Source of the DNA: an uncultured Faecalibacterium sp. | GTDB lineage: Bacteria > Bacillota > Clostridia > Oscillospirales > Ruminococcaceae | Assembly: GCA_900540455.1 (NCBI GenBank) | Contig: UQGD01000006.1 | Span: forward strand, 1 to 64,000 | DNA: 64,000 bases | Reading direction: 5' to 3' | Shown here: positions 13,732-21,188 of the stretch, piece after piece | How the letters are laid out: every line of letters starts with the position of its first letter | Position numbering within the stretch: position 1 is the first letter of the stretch | Notes under the pieces: model-generated | Database searches by the model: none | What the model saw: the letters and a program-made list of their open reading frames with translations, nothing else | Told to the model about the DNA's origin: nothing | Position numbers and translations under genes: made by a program

Positions 13732-14664
13732 GTGATTACTATTCTAATTCAGCAGACAAGAATTAACAGTTCCAGTTATTTTGCATCAGCAATCCCTAAC
13801 TCTGCCATCTCTGTTAGGGTGGATGACGTGGGACGTTTTGGGAACCAATTGAAATTATTCGGCTTTCAGGATACTGATAAAAGCGGGACTTCAATACTGC
13901 CGTGTAGTGTGAATCGCTATGCAAAGAAAAACGCAGAGCCGTTTTTTACCATTGATAGGAGTCTCCCGAAGGAAGATTACATCCAGACAGTATACTGGAC
14001 AAGGTATGAATGGGCTGGGAGAGGAGAACTCAATCCTGTCACGGACTTCTCGTACATCAAGAAACAGCGCTACCACAGAGACTATTTCAAACCGTACTCT
14101 GTTTACTTTACGCTTGTTTCAGACGGCGACAAGAAGTATATCGTATCGGACGAGATACCGTATGTACCCGATAACCACGAAAAGCTAGTGAATACCGTTA
14201 ATATGGTACTGGCAACATTCGGGGAGTGCACGGTAGATTTTGCTGGACAAGAGGACAAGACAAAACGAGTCATTGTGAATTGGGATATTCTTCCTAGAGG
14301 TGAATATCCTTGGAGCTCTATAAAAGAAACTCTTGGTAACTTGGCGAAAGAGCATACAAAGACCCAAACAAGATTGATGCTCAGAAACTGTGAGTCGATT
14401 TACGAGAGAAGCCCCGACTTTGTGGCGTATGGTAGAGCGGGGTTTAGAGGATATGCCGTTTTCGGATTTACAAGTAAGAACCTGTATGTTCTCGAAAGTG
14501 CCTTCCCGAATAACGCAACCTATGTGCTACAAAACGATTGGGAAACGATTTCTCAAATGTCAAAAGCCGAAATTCTCTCCCAAGATCTTCATAAAGCACG
14601 CATTGTGCATTCTGAGAGCTGGCAGAAAAATTTCGATGCGATAATGGAGGGACAAAATGGGTAA
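13732..14664 (+). CDS. Hypothetical protein of the Fic/DUF2188 cassette
   Basis: About 308-310 residues, no family recognised. The N-terminal third is beta-like (SAISVRVDDVGRFGNQLKLF), the middle has RYHRDYFKPYSVYFTLVSDG, and the last third has GYAVFGFTSKNLYVLES near residue 240. No signal peptide or membrane segment is seen. The start is uncertain: GTG 13732 is the first start codon, but the GAGGTGATT ribosome site overlaps it and better serves a non-standard ATT at 13741. The stop lies 8 bp inside the DUF2188 gene, so the two are coupled. Composition is AT-rich as in fic, suggesting joint transfer. Confidence 0.6.
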   Translation: MITILIQQTRINSSSYFASAIPNSAISVRVDDVGRFGNQLKLFGFQDTDKSGTSILPCSVNRYAKKNAEPFFTIDRSLPKEDYIQTVYWTRYEWAGRGELNPVTDFSYIKKQRYHRDYFKPYSVYFTLVSDGDKKYIVSDEIPYVPDNHEKLVNTVNMVLATFGECTVDFAGQEDKTKRVIVNWDILPRGEYPWSSIKETLGNLAKEHTKTQTRLMLRNCESIYERSPDFVAYGRAGFRGYAVFGFTSKNLYVLESAFPNNATYVLQNDWETISQMSKAEILSQDLHKARIVHSESWQKNFDAIMEGQNG

Positions 14665-14881
14665 AAACCAACACGTTACACCGCACCCTCAAGGCGGTTG
14701 GCAAGTTAAAGGAGCCGGCAATCAGAGAGCAACTGTGCGAACCAGTACACAGGCAGAAGCCAGAGCGATTGCAAGAAACATTGCAATAAATAACAGATCT
14801 GAGCTCATTGTCCATGGTGCCGACGGACGAATCCGCGAGAAGAATTCTTACGGGAATGATCCGTATCCTCCTAAAGGATAA
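14657..14881 (+). CDS. DUF2188 domain-containing protein
   Basis: A 74-residue protein starting MGKNQHVTPHPQGGWQVKGA with QAEARAIARNIAINNRSELIVH and ending GRIREKNSYGNDPYPPKG. The H-V-x-P-x-x-x-G-W-x-V opening, the paired Ala-rich helix and the G-R-I-x-x-K-x-S-Y-G-x-D-P-x-P ending are the DUF2188 signature, a small alpha/beta fold of unknown role. It overlaps the end of the 13732 gene and is followed by a strong terminator. Small partner proteins in such cassettes often act as antidotes, but there is no direct evidence for that here. Confidence 0.85.
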   Translation: MGKNQHVTPHPQGGWQVKGAGNQRATVRTSTQAEARAIARNIAINNRSELIVHGADGRIREKNSYGNDPYPPKG

Positions 14882-14888
14882 ATGAAAA

Positions 14889-14925
14889 GAGCGGGCGTGA
14901 CCATTTGTATGGAACGCCCGCCCTT
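14889..14925 (+). terminator. Intrinsic terminator of the cassette
   Basis: AGCGGGCGT and ACGCCCGCC arms followed by CTTTTTG, 8 bp after the DUF2188 stop. Confidence 0.85.
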
Positions 14926-14932
14926 TTTGTGT

Positions 14933-15059
14933 TTATTGGGTCGATTTCTTTTTCCGTGGCCCTCTTGGCTTAGAGGTGGGTTTGCGTCTCACTCCATTGC
15001 GGAAATAGGTGGCTTCATAACAGTCAAAGAAAACAAATAATCCGAACCCATCTCCTATC
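14933..15059 (-). pseudogene. Coding remnant, copy B, behind tRNA-Leu
   Basis: The minus-strand frame reads IGDGFGLFVFFDCYEATYFR, then NGVRRKPTSKPRGPRKKKSTQ and a TAA. It aligns along its whole length with copy A at 12120-12246. It starts 27 bp beyond the 3' end of tRNA-Leu, a classic integration site. A longer reading frame through the tRNA is an artefact. An alternative overlapping frame (ATG with ATAGGAG) gives a 20-residue peptide, not obviously real. Confidence 0.45.
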
Positions 15060-15085
15060 GGAAATAAGTTCGGATTATATTGGTT

Positions 15086-15173
15086 TGGTGCGGATGAAGG
15101 GACTTGAACCCCCACGGTATCGCTACCACTAGAACCTGAATCTAGCGCGTCTGCCAATTCCGCCACATCCGCA
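15086..15173 (-). tRNA. tRNA-Leu (anticodon CAG)
   Basis: The complement folds as a class II tRNA: acceptor TGCGGAT/ATCCGCA, D-arm, anticodon stem CTAGA/TCTAG with loop TTCAGGT (anticodon CAG), long variable arm, T-arm GGGGG-TTCAAGT-CCC and encoded CCA (15086-15088). Confidence 0.95.
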
Positions 15174-15299
15174 TATTCTCTTTCGCTTTGGCTGTTCACC
15201 TCAGCGAGGTGTTTTGTTATAGCACGGATCTGACAAATGTCAACACCTGTTTTCAATTTTTTGAAAATATTTTCCCCAGCAGTTTTGCTTCCTTTGGAA

Positions 15300-15399
15300 T
15301 TGACATTCCCTTTGCGGATGCGTATAATATATAAAATGTTAGGACAAAGGCGTCCATCCCAAGGCGGTAGTATCCGCTCTCGGGATGGACGCCTTTTTT
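15300..15399 (+). promoter_or_regulatory. pyrG promoter and ANTAR-type antitermination leader
   Basis: TTGACA 15300-15305, 17-bp spacer, TATAAT 15323-15328. Just after the expected transcript start, GGAC-AAAGGC-GTCC (15342-15355) can form a 4-bp hairpin with a hexaloop that has A at position 1 and G at position 4. Its loop and 3' stem are also the 5' arm (15346-15360) of a 15-bp intrinsic terminator closing at 15382-15396 with a T-run. The two folds exclude each other. The same design precedes gltS, glnA and the asnA operon. Confidence 0.75.
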
Positions 15400-15445
15400 G
15401 TATTGCATTACAACAGACACAATCTTCAAGGGGGATATTGGGAAT

Positions 15446-17047
15446 ATGGCAAGCAAACATATTTTTGTGACCGGCGGCGTGGTTTCCGGTCTAGGCAAGG
15501 GCATCAGCGCGGCCAGCCTTGGGCGGCTGCTCAAACAGCGCGGCCTGAAGGTGGCAGCTCAGAAGCTGGATCCTTATGTGAATGTGGACCCGGGCACCAT
15601 GAGCCCTTATCAGCACGGTGAGGTATTTGTAACCGAGGACGGTGTGGAGACCGACCTGGATCTGGGCCACTACGAGCGCTTCATTGACGAGGATCTGAAC
15701 AAACTCTCCAACCTGACCAGCGGCCGGGTTTACTGGAACGTACTGCATAAGGAACGGGCTGGCGAATATCTGGGCCACACGGTACAGATCATTCCCCATG
15801 TGACCAACGAGATCAAGGAGTTCGTTTACGGTCTGGGCGAGTACACCAAGGCGGACGTGGTCATCACCGAGATCGGCGGCACCATCGGTGACATCGAAAG
15901 CCAGCCGTTTCTGGAGGCTATCCGCCAGATCAGCCGGGAGGTTGGCCGGGAGAACTGCCTGTTTTTGCATGTGGTACTGGTTCCCTACCTGAAATGCTCC
16001 GGCGAGCACAAGACCAAACCCGCCCAGCATTCGGTGCATGAGCTGCAGAGCATGGGCATCATGCCGGATGTGATCATTGCCCGCTGCGACGAGCCCCTCG
16101 AGGACGGAATCTTGCAGAAAATCGCTGCCTTCTGCAACGTGGAGCAAGACTGTGTGATCGAAAACCGCACCCTCTCCAGCCTGTACGACGTACCCCTGAT
16201 GCTGCACGGCGCCCGGCTGGACGAACTGGTCTGCCGCCGGTTCGGTTTCGCTGCACCGGAACCGGATCTGACCGAGTGGCGCCAGATGTGCAGCCGCATC
16301 AACGGGCTGAACCGGTCGGTGACCATTGCCATGGTGGGTAAATATGTGGAGCTGCACGACGCTTATCTCTCGGTTGTGGAGGCACTGCACCACGGCGGTT
16401 ACGAGAACAGCGCGGCTGTGAGCATCCGCTGGGTGGATGCGGAGCAGCTGAGCGAAGCAAATCTGAACGAGCAGCTGGCCGGTGTGGACGGCATTCTGGT
16501 TCCCGGCGGCTTTGGCCAGCGCGGCATTGAGGGCATGATTCTGGCCGCCCGCTATGCCCGGGAGCACTCCCTGCCCTATCTGGGCATCTGCCTGGGCATG
16601 CAGATCGCCGTAATCGAAGCGGCCCGGAACATGGCCGGTCTGACCCGGGCCAACAGCCGGGAATTTACCCCGGAGAACGACCAGTGCGTGATCGACCTGA
16701 TGCCAGATCAGACCGGCGAGCTGCCCAAAGGCGGCACCATGCGGTTGGGCGCATACCCCTGCGCTCTGGCCGAGGGCAGCCGGATGCGCACCATTTATGG
16801 CGGTGCCGAGCTGATTCACGAGCGTCATCGCCATCGCTACGAGGTGAGCAACGCCTTCCGTCCGGTGTTGGAAGAGGCGGGCGTGCGCTTCACCGGCGCC
16901 TCTCCGGATGGTCGTCTGGTGGAAGCCATGGAGCTGCCGGAGCACCCCTTCTTTGTTGCGGTGCAGTATCATCCGGAATTCAAGAGCCGCCCCAACCATG
17001 CACACCCCCTGTTCCGTGAGCTGATCCGGGCCTGCCTGAAGAGCTGA
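15446..17047 (+). CDS. pyrG: CTP synthase
   Basis: A 533-residue enzyme, the usual length. The N-terminal synthetase domain begins KHIFVTGGVVSGLGKGISAA (P-loop, residues 4-23), with DPYVNVDPGTMSP near 50 and EIGGTIGDIES near 145. The C-terminal class I glutamine amidotransferase domain has GICLGMQ with the nucleophilic Cys near residue 380 and the HPEF His/Glu pair near 514. It makes CTP from UTP, ATP and glutamine in the cytosol. ATG 15446 is chosen from homology. It stands alone with its own promoter, a regulated leader, and a terminator behind it. The leader links its expression to nitrogen status. Confidence 0.97.
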   Translation: MASKHIFVTGGVVSGLGKGISAASLGRLLKQRGLKVAAQKLDPYVNVDPGTMSPYQHGEVFVTEDGVETDLDLGHYERFIDEDLNKLSNLTSGRVYWNVLHKERAGEYLGHTVQIIPHVTNEIKEFVYGLGEYTKADVVITEIGGTIGDIESQPFLEAIRQISREVGRENCLFLHVVLVPYLKCSGEHKTKPAQHSVHELQSMGIMPDVIIARCDEPLEDGILQKIAAFCNVEQDCVIENRTLSSLYDVPLMLHGARLDELVCRRFGFAAPEPDLTEWRQMCSRINGLNRSVTIAMVGKYVELHDAYLSVVEALHHGGYENSAAVSIRWVDAEQLSEANLNEQLAGVDGILVPGGFGQRGIEGMILAARYAREHSLPYLGICLGMQIAVIEAARNMAGLTRANSREFTPENDQCVIDLMPDQTGELPKGGTMRLGAYPCALAEGSRMRTIYGGAELIHERHRHRYEVSNAFRPVLEEAGVRFTGASPDGRLVEAMELPEHPFFVAVQYHPEFKSRPNHAHPLFRELIRACLKS

Positions 17048-17068
17048 TTGCTTTTTCATAGTGTAAGA

Positions 17069-17114
17069 AAACGTACCTGCCGTCTGCACCATGCAAACGG
17101 CAGGCACGTTTTTT
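17069..17114 (+). terminator. Terminator of pyrG
   Basis: ACGTACCTGCCGT pairs with ACGGCAGGCACGT (one mismatch), then TTTTTT. Between here and 17410 I see no supportable gene; a minus-strand frame there has no ribosome site. Confidence 0.85.
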
Positions 17115-17414
17115 ACAAATCAAAGAGCACTCCTCCGCATTACCGCAAAAGCATCGCCAGAACGGCAAGCCCCATAATCCCCACAATAAATGCACTGAAG
17201 CCGCATGCTTCAAAAACGCGTGAAAGATCAGGATATAGCAGTATAGTCCATGATGTCCTTGAGAAAAATGTGTCAACCAATCTTGACAACATCAGAATTT
17301 CATGGATGAACCTCCTGTTTTGGAGATAATCCAAGTATAGTCCGGAAGCCGGAACACAGCAATCAACTATTATTAGCAATCTGTCAACCACACATAACCT
17401 GCCGCTGCTTGAAA

Positions 17415-17471
17415 AAAAACTCCCCGTTTGCGGAATCGTATTTTCTGCGACTTCCACAAACAGGGTGTTTT
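17415..17471 (-). terminator. Terminator of the glutamate synthase operon
   Basis: On the minus strand an AAACACCCTGTTTGTGGAA arm pairs (with G-U pairs) with TTCCGCAAACGGGGAGTTT, followed by a run of T. It lies 15 bp after the last gltS gene. Confidence 0.75.
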
Positions 17472-17485
17472 GTTTTACCTCATGG

Positions 17486-18211
17486 TCACATGGGTACGTA
17501 AAGGGCTTTATACTGGTTTTCCGGGTTGGGCTCCAGCACCCAGAAAGGGCTATTCAGCAAAGAGTCCAGATCCTCGTCAAAGGCGGTGCAGAACTGCTCC
17601 AGCAGGGGCCGAATCGCTTCTTTGTCCGCCTTCTGTGCCCGGCGGCAGAGGATCTTTTCGGTCAGATCTCGGGATGGGATATTCCCCCGCAGATAAATGT
17701 GACCGCCGTACATGCCCCGGCCGCAGAAGCCGCCCACCACCGGCTGGCCTTCCGGTGCGCCCAGACCCAGCACCACGATCGCGCCGCCTGCCTGGTACTC
17801 GCCCAGAAAGCTGCCCGCCGTGCCGCCGATTACAATGCTGGCACAGGAGTCACCGAACGCCTTCATATGAACGCCTGCCCGGTAGCCCACATCGCCCCGG
17901 ATCATCAGCGTGCCACCACGCATGGCATAGCCCGCGGCGTCGCCTGCGCGGCCCTCCACCCAGATGGTGCCCGCATTCATGGTATCACCCACCGCGTCCT
18001 GCGCGTTGCCGTGAACCCGAATGCTGCCGCCGTCCAGATAGGCCCCCAGTGCATTGCCCGGTGTCCCCCAGATTTCCAGATCGCGGCCCTGCATGCCGCT
18101 AGCGATGTATCGCTGGCCGCAGCAATTGTGAATTTGAACATGGAGATCGGTACAGGAGCGCAGGCAGCGGCCCAGTTCCTCATACTCCATTCCCTTGGCA
18201 TCTATTTTCAT
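17486..18211 (-). CDS. Glutamate synthase, GXGXG (alpha-3 / GltB C-terminal) domain protein
   Basis: A 241-residue right-handed beta-helix protein with repeating G-x-x-G-x-x-x-G units (GNALGAYLDGGSIRVHGNAQ and on to VGGFCGRGMYGGHIYLRG). It corresponds to the C-terminal domain of bacterial GltB, here as a separate polypeptide. In glutamate synthase this domain is structural, spanning between the amidotransferase and FMN domains. It is the last gene of the three-gene operon, 18 bp behind the FMN-subunit gene. The split arrangement is known from archaea and some anaerobes. Confidence 0.88.
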   Translation of the reverse strand: MKIDAKGMEYEELGRCLRSCTDLHVQIHNCCGQRYIASGMQGRDLEIWGTPGNALGAYLDGGSIRVHGNAQDAVGDTMNAGTIWVEGRAGDAAGYAMRGGTLMIRGDVGYRAGVHMKAFGDSCASIVIGGTAGSFLGEYQAGGAIVVLGLGAPEGQPVVGGFCGRGMYGGHIYLRGNIPSRDLTEKILCRRAQKADKEAIRPLLEQFCTAFDEDLDSLLNSPFWVLEPNPENQYKALYVPM

Positions 18212-18229
18212 CTGTGGTTCTCCCCTCTC

Positions 18230-19738
18230 TTATTCCCCTGCATGCTTCACACCCAGAATATCCAGCTCCTTCTGGGTGAGCCCGACGCCGCGCAGTGCCA
18301 ACCGGTTGCCGCACAACGCCTCAATGGAGTTGATGCCCATACCACCCATCATCTCGCGGATCTCACGGGTCCAGGCGTTTACCAAATTCACCAGGCGCTG
18401 TGCGCCCTCGTCCGGATCCAGACGGGCAACCAGATCCGGGCGCTGGGTGGCAATGCCCCAGTTGCACAGGCCGGTATGGCAGGAGGCGCACATGTGGCAG
18501 CCCAGCGCACACAGCGCCGCTGTGCCGATGGACACCGCGTCCGCACCAAGGGCGATGGCTTTGACCACATCTGCCGAGTTGCGGATGGAACCGGAAGCAA
18601 TGACGGAGATACGACGACGAATCTGCTCCTGACGCAGCCGCTCGTCCACCGCAGCCAGAGCCAGCTCGATGGGAATGCCCACATTGTCCCGGATTCGGGC
18701 GGGGGCGGCACCGGTGCCGCCCCGGAAACCGTCGATGGCAATGGCATCCGCGCCGCTGCGGGCGATGCCCGAAGCGATGGCCGCGATGTTATGCACTGCC
18801 GCCACCTTCACGATCACCGGCTTGGTGTAGCCGGTGGCTTCCTTCAGCGAGGCCACCAGCTGACGCAGGTCTTCAATGGAATAGATGTCGTGATGGGGCG
18901 CTGGACTGATGGCATCCATGCCTTCGGGCACCATGCGGGTGCGGGCCACATCGCCCACGATTTTGGCACCAGTCAGATGTCCGCCGATCCCGGGCTTTGC
19001 GCCCTGACCGATCTTGATTTCGATGGCAGAGCCAGTCATTAGGTATTCCCGGTGCACGCCAAACCGGCCGGAGGCAACCTGCACAATGGTATTTGCCCCA
19101 TACGGATACAGATCCCGGTGCAGACCGCCCTCACCGGTATTGTAATAGGTGCCCAGTGCCTGTGCAGCCCGACTGAGGGCCGCATGCACATTGTAGCTGA
19201 TGGCACCGTAGCTCATGGCTGCAAACAGAATGGGAGTTTTTAATTCCAGATGCGGCGGCAGCGTGGTGTCCAGCTTGCCGTCCGGCCCACGGTGAACCTT
19301 ATCTGGACGACGGCCCAGATAAACCTCGGTTTCCATGGGCTCCCGCAGAGGGTCAATGGGCGGGTTGGTCACCTGCGAAGCGTTCAGCAGCAGCTTGTCC
19401 CAATAGCAGGGCACCTCCTTCTGCGAACTGCCCATGCTGGACAGCAGCACACCGCCAGTGGCCGCCTGCCGATAGATTTCCTGCCGGGCATCCTGACTCC
19501 AGCCCACATGGGGACGGAACACATTTTCCGACGGGCGAATCTGCAGCGCCCCGGTGGGGCAGCAGGCCACGCAGCGCTGGCAGTCCACACACAGGGCGGC
19601 ATTTGCCTGCATCCGGCCTGTTTTTTCGTCCTTTTTATGCACACCAAAGGCGCATTGCTGCTCGCAGATGCGGCAGTTCACGCACAGCTCCCGATCCCGC
19701 AGAACCGCAAAGCGGGGCGTATCCCATTGGATTTTCAT
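18230..19738 (-). CDS. Glutamate synthase, FMN-binding catalytic subunit with two [4Fe-4S] clusters
   Basis: A 502-residue protein. The N-terminus has two ferredoxin-like CxxCxxCxxxC motifs (CVNCRICEQQCAFG near residue 18 and CVDCQRCVACCPTG near 52). The FMN-dependent synthase domain follows, with APHHDIYSIEDLRQLV near 280, the KVAAVHNIAAIASGIARSGADAIAIDG barrel strand and GGTGAAP, and a cysteine cluster ALGCHMCASCHTGLCNWGIATQ for the 3Fe-4S site. It reductively transfers ammonia from glutamine onto 2-oxoglutarate. No NADPH subunit is encoded next to it; ferredoxin may be the donor (inference). Its ATG overlaps the stop of the amidotransferase gene. Confidence 0.92.
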   Translation of the reverse strand: MKIQWDTPRFAVLRDRELCVNCRICEQQCAFGVHKKDEKTGRMQANAALCVDCQRCVACCPTGALQIRPSENVFRPHVGWSQDARQEIYRQAATGGVLLSSMGSSQKEVPCYWDKLLLNASQVTNPPIDPLREPMETEVYLGRRPDKVHRGPDGKLDTTLPPHLELKTPILFAAMSYGAISYNVHAALSRAAQALGTYYNTGEGGLHRDLYPYGANTIVQVASGRFGVHREYLMTGSAIEIKIGQGAKPGIGGHLTGAKIVGDVARTRMVPEGMDAISPAPHHDIYSIEDLRQLVASLKEATGYTKPVIVKVAAVHNIAAIASGIARSGADAIAIDGFRGGTGAAPARIRDNVGIPIELALAAVDERLRQEQIRRRISVIASGSIRNSADVVKAIALGADAVSIGTAALCALGCHMCASCHTGLCNWGIATQRPDLVARLDPDEGAQRLVNLVNAWTREIREMMGGMGINSIEALCGNRLALRGVGLTQKELDILGVKHAGE

Positions 19739-20826
19739 TTTTCTTCCTCCTTCAGCCGCACAATCACCGGTTCGCCGCCATTTGGCGCCCAGATGCGATC
19801 CAGCTCCGGTTCCACTTCCCGGATAGCGGCCTCTTCACTGGCAAAATATACCCGGTCGCCCCGTTCAGCCACCACCAGACTGCGAAGCTTAAGCCGGTCA
19901 TTCAGAGCCATCATACCGCCCTCAAAGCCCACCAGAATGGAAAACGGGCCGGTGATCAGCAAATCACTGTACATCTGGCGCAAAAAGCGGCGCTGCTTCT
20001 GCTCCGGCTGGGGCATGGCTGCCAGCTCACTCCAGAAGGGGGCTGCCACTACCTGTGCGGCTTCCTCCAACGTGAGGCCCTGATGGCGCAGCAGGTAGTC
20101 CAGCGTATAGGTAATGACCTCGGTATCCGTGAGCAGGTTGCAGCGATAACCGTACATCTCCACCGCCCGCCGGTTCGCGTCGTAAGAGGAAATCTCGCCG
20201 TTGTGCACCACCGACAGATCCAGTAGCGCAAAGGGGTGCGCACCGCCCCACCAGCCGGGGGTATTGGTGGGATACCGGCCGTGAGCCGTCCAGGAATAGC
20301 CCTCGTATTCCTCCAGGCGGTAGAAGTCCGCCACGTCCTCCGGGTAGCCCACCGCCTTGAACACCCCCATATTCTTACCGCAGGAAAACACATACGAGCC
20401 CTTGAGCTGATCGTTGATGCGGATTACACAGCGGGCAACATATTCCTTTTCGTCCAGATGGCTGTCCGCCAGCTTGTGGGGCAGCGGCTGTACGAAATAC
20501 CGCCAGATCAGCGGCGCATCCTTGATCTTGGGTGTGGGCCGGGTGGGAATCTTGGACAGGTTGATCACATCGAAATGGCGATCCAGAAACCGTTCGCACT
20601 CCTCCCGGGCAGTCATATCATCATAAAACACATGCAGTGCATAATGATTTTTATATTGCGGGTAAATGCCGTAGCCGGCAAAACCACCACCCAATCCGTT
20701 GCTGCGCTCATGCATCACCGCGATGGAACGACGGATCACCTCACCGCTGATGGGTCGGCCATCTCTGGCAAACACTCCACTGATGGCGCATCCGGACGGG
20801 ATGCGCACCTGACCTTCCTTCAACAT
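19735..20826 (-). CDS. Glutamate synthase, class II glutamine amidotransferase subunit
   Basis: A 363-residue Ntn-type amidotransferase homologous to the GltB N-terminal domain. The candidate nucleophile is Cys13 in IPSGCAISGVFARDG, which would need removal of a 12-residue propeptide. SNGLGGGFAGYGIYP follows near 45, and HGRYPTNTPGWWGGAHPFALLDLSVVHNGEISSYDANRR near 196-234 supplies the conserved Arg, Asn and Gly-Glu substrate residues. It hydrolyses glutamine and channels ammonia to the FMN subunit. ATG 20826 follows AAAGGAGG. It is first in the operon, behind a promoter and an ANTAR-type leader terminator. Confidence 0.9.
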   Translation of the reverse strand: MLKEGQVRIPSGCAISGVFARDGRPISGEVIRRSIAVMHERSNGLGGGFAGYGIYPQYKNHYALHVFYDDMTAREECERFLDRHFDVINLSKIPTRPTPKIKDAPLIWRYFVQPLPHKLADSHLDEKEYVARCVIRINDQLKGSYVFSCGKNMGVFKAVGYPEDVADFYRLEEYEGYSWTAHGRYPTNTPGWWGGAHPFALLDLSVVHNGEISSYDANRRAVEMYGYRCNLLTDTEVITYTLDYLLRHQGLTLEEAAQVVAAPFWSELAAMPQPEQKQRRFLRQMYSDLLITGPFSILVGFEGGMMALNDRLKLRSLVVAERGDRVYFASEEAAIREVEPELDRIWAPNGGEPVIVRLKEEEK

Positions 20827-20864
20827 GTTTCTCCTCCTTTTACACCGCGCAGCGCGCGAAAAAC

Positions 20865-20954
20865 AAAAAAGGCGCCCGCACCGGCAGGAATCTGCCAATG
20901 CGAACGCCCTTGTTCGTATGCGTTATCATAGCACCACACTAAAGCAAAAGTCAA
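20865..20954 (-). promoter_or_regulatory. gltS promoter and ANTAR-type antitermination leader
   Basis: Minus strand: TTGACT (complement of 20949-20954), 18-bp spacer, TATGAT (20925-20930). Then hairpin CGAAC-AAGGGC-GTTCG (20901-20916) with a hexaloop having A1 and G4. The loop and 3' stem also form the 5' arm of a terminator whose other arm lies at 20871-20887, followed by six T (20865-20870). The hairpin begins within about ten bases of the expected transcript start. Confidence 0.75.
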
Positions 20955-21067
20955 GCATTTTTTTGCTTTTTTAACCCTTTCCCACAGTTCCGACAAAGCA
21001 TTCCGGGCAAATGCGTGCAACTTTTGTGCAAAGGCAAAAAAATTGTTTCCTGCAACCTTTTGCCCTC

Positions 21068-21160
21068 TTGACGGGGCCGCATTTGGGGGCTATAATACAG
21101 CCATTGGCACAGCAAAGGCGCTGCGATCCCTACGGATTTGCGGCGCCTTTGTCCTTTTTT
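21068..21160 (+). promoter_or_regulatory. glnA promoter and ANTAR-type antitermination leader
   Basis: TTGACG 21068-21073, 17-bp spacer, TATAAT 21091-21096. Hairpin CAGC-AAAGGC-GCTG at 21110-21123 (hexaloop A1, G4). Terminator: 5' arm 21114-21129 (starting with the loop bases), 3' arm 21134-21150, then a T-rich tail to 21160. It is divergent from the gltS leader across about 110 bp. Confidence 0.77.
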
Positions 21161-21188
21161 ATTCCCGGCGTTCAAGGAGGAATTATCC

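Noticed and set aside
14933..15460. Minus-strand frame of 175 codons covering tRNA-Leu
   Set aside because: Its middle (ADVAELADALDSGSSG..) is the well-known false translation of a tRNA-Leu; only the short C-terminal remnant after the tRNA is of interest.
17140..17457. 105-codon minus-strand frame between pyrG and gltS terminators
   Set aside because: Covers a terminator, has no ribosome site, and only its last 20 residues are hydrophobic. A tiny membrane peptide cannot be excluded, but I cannot support it.
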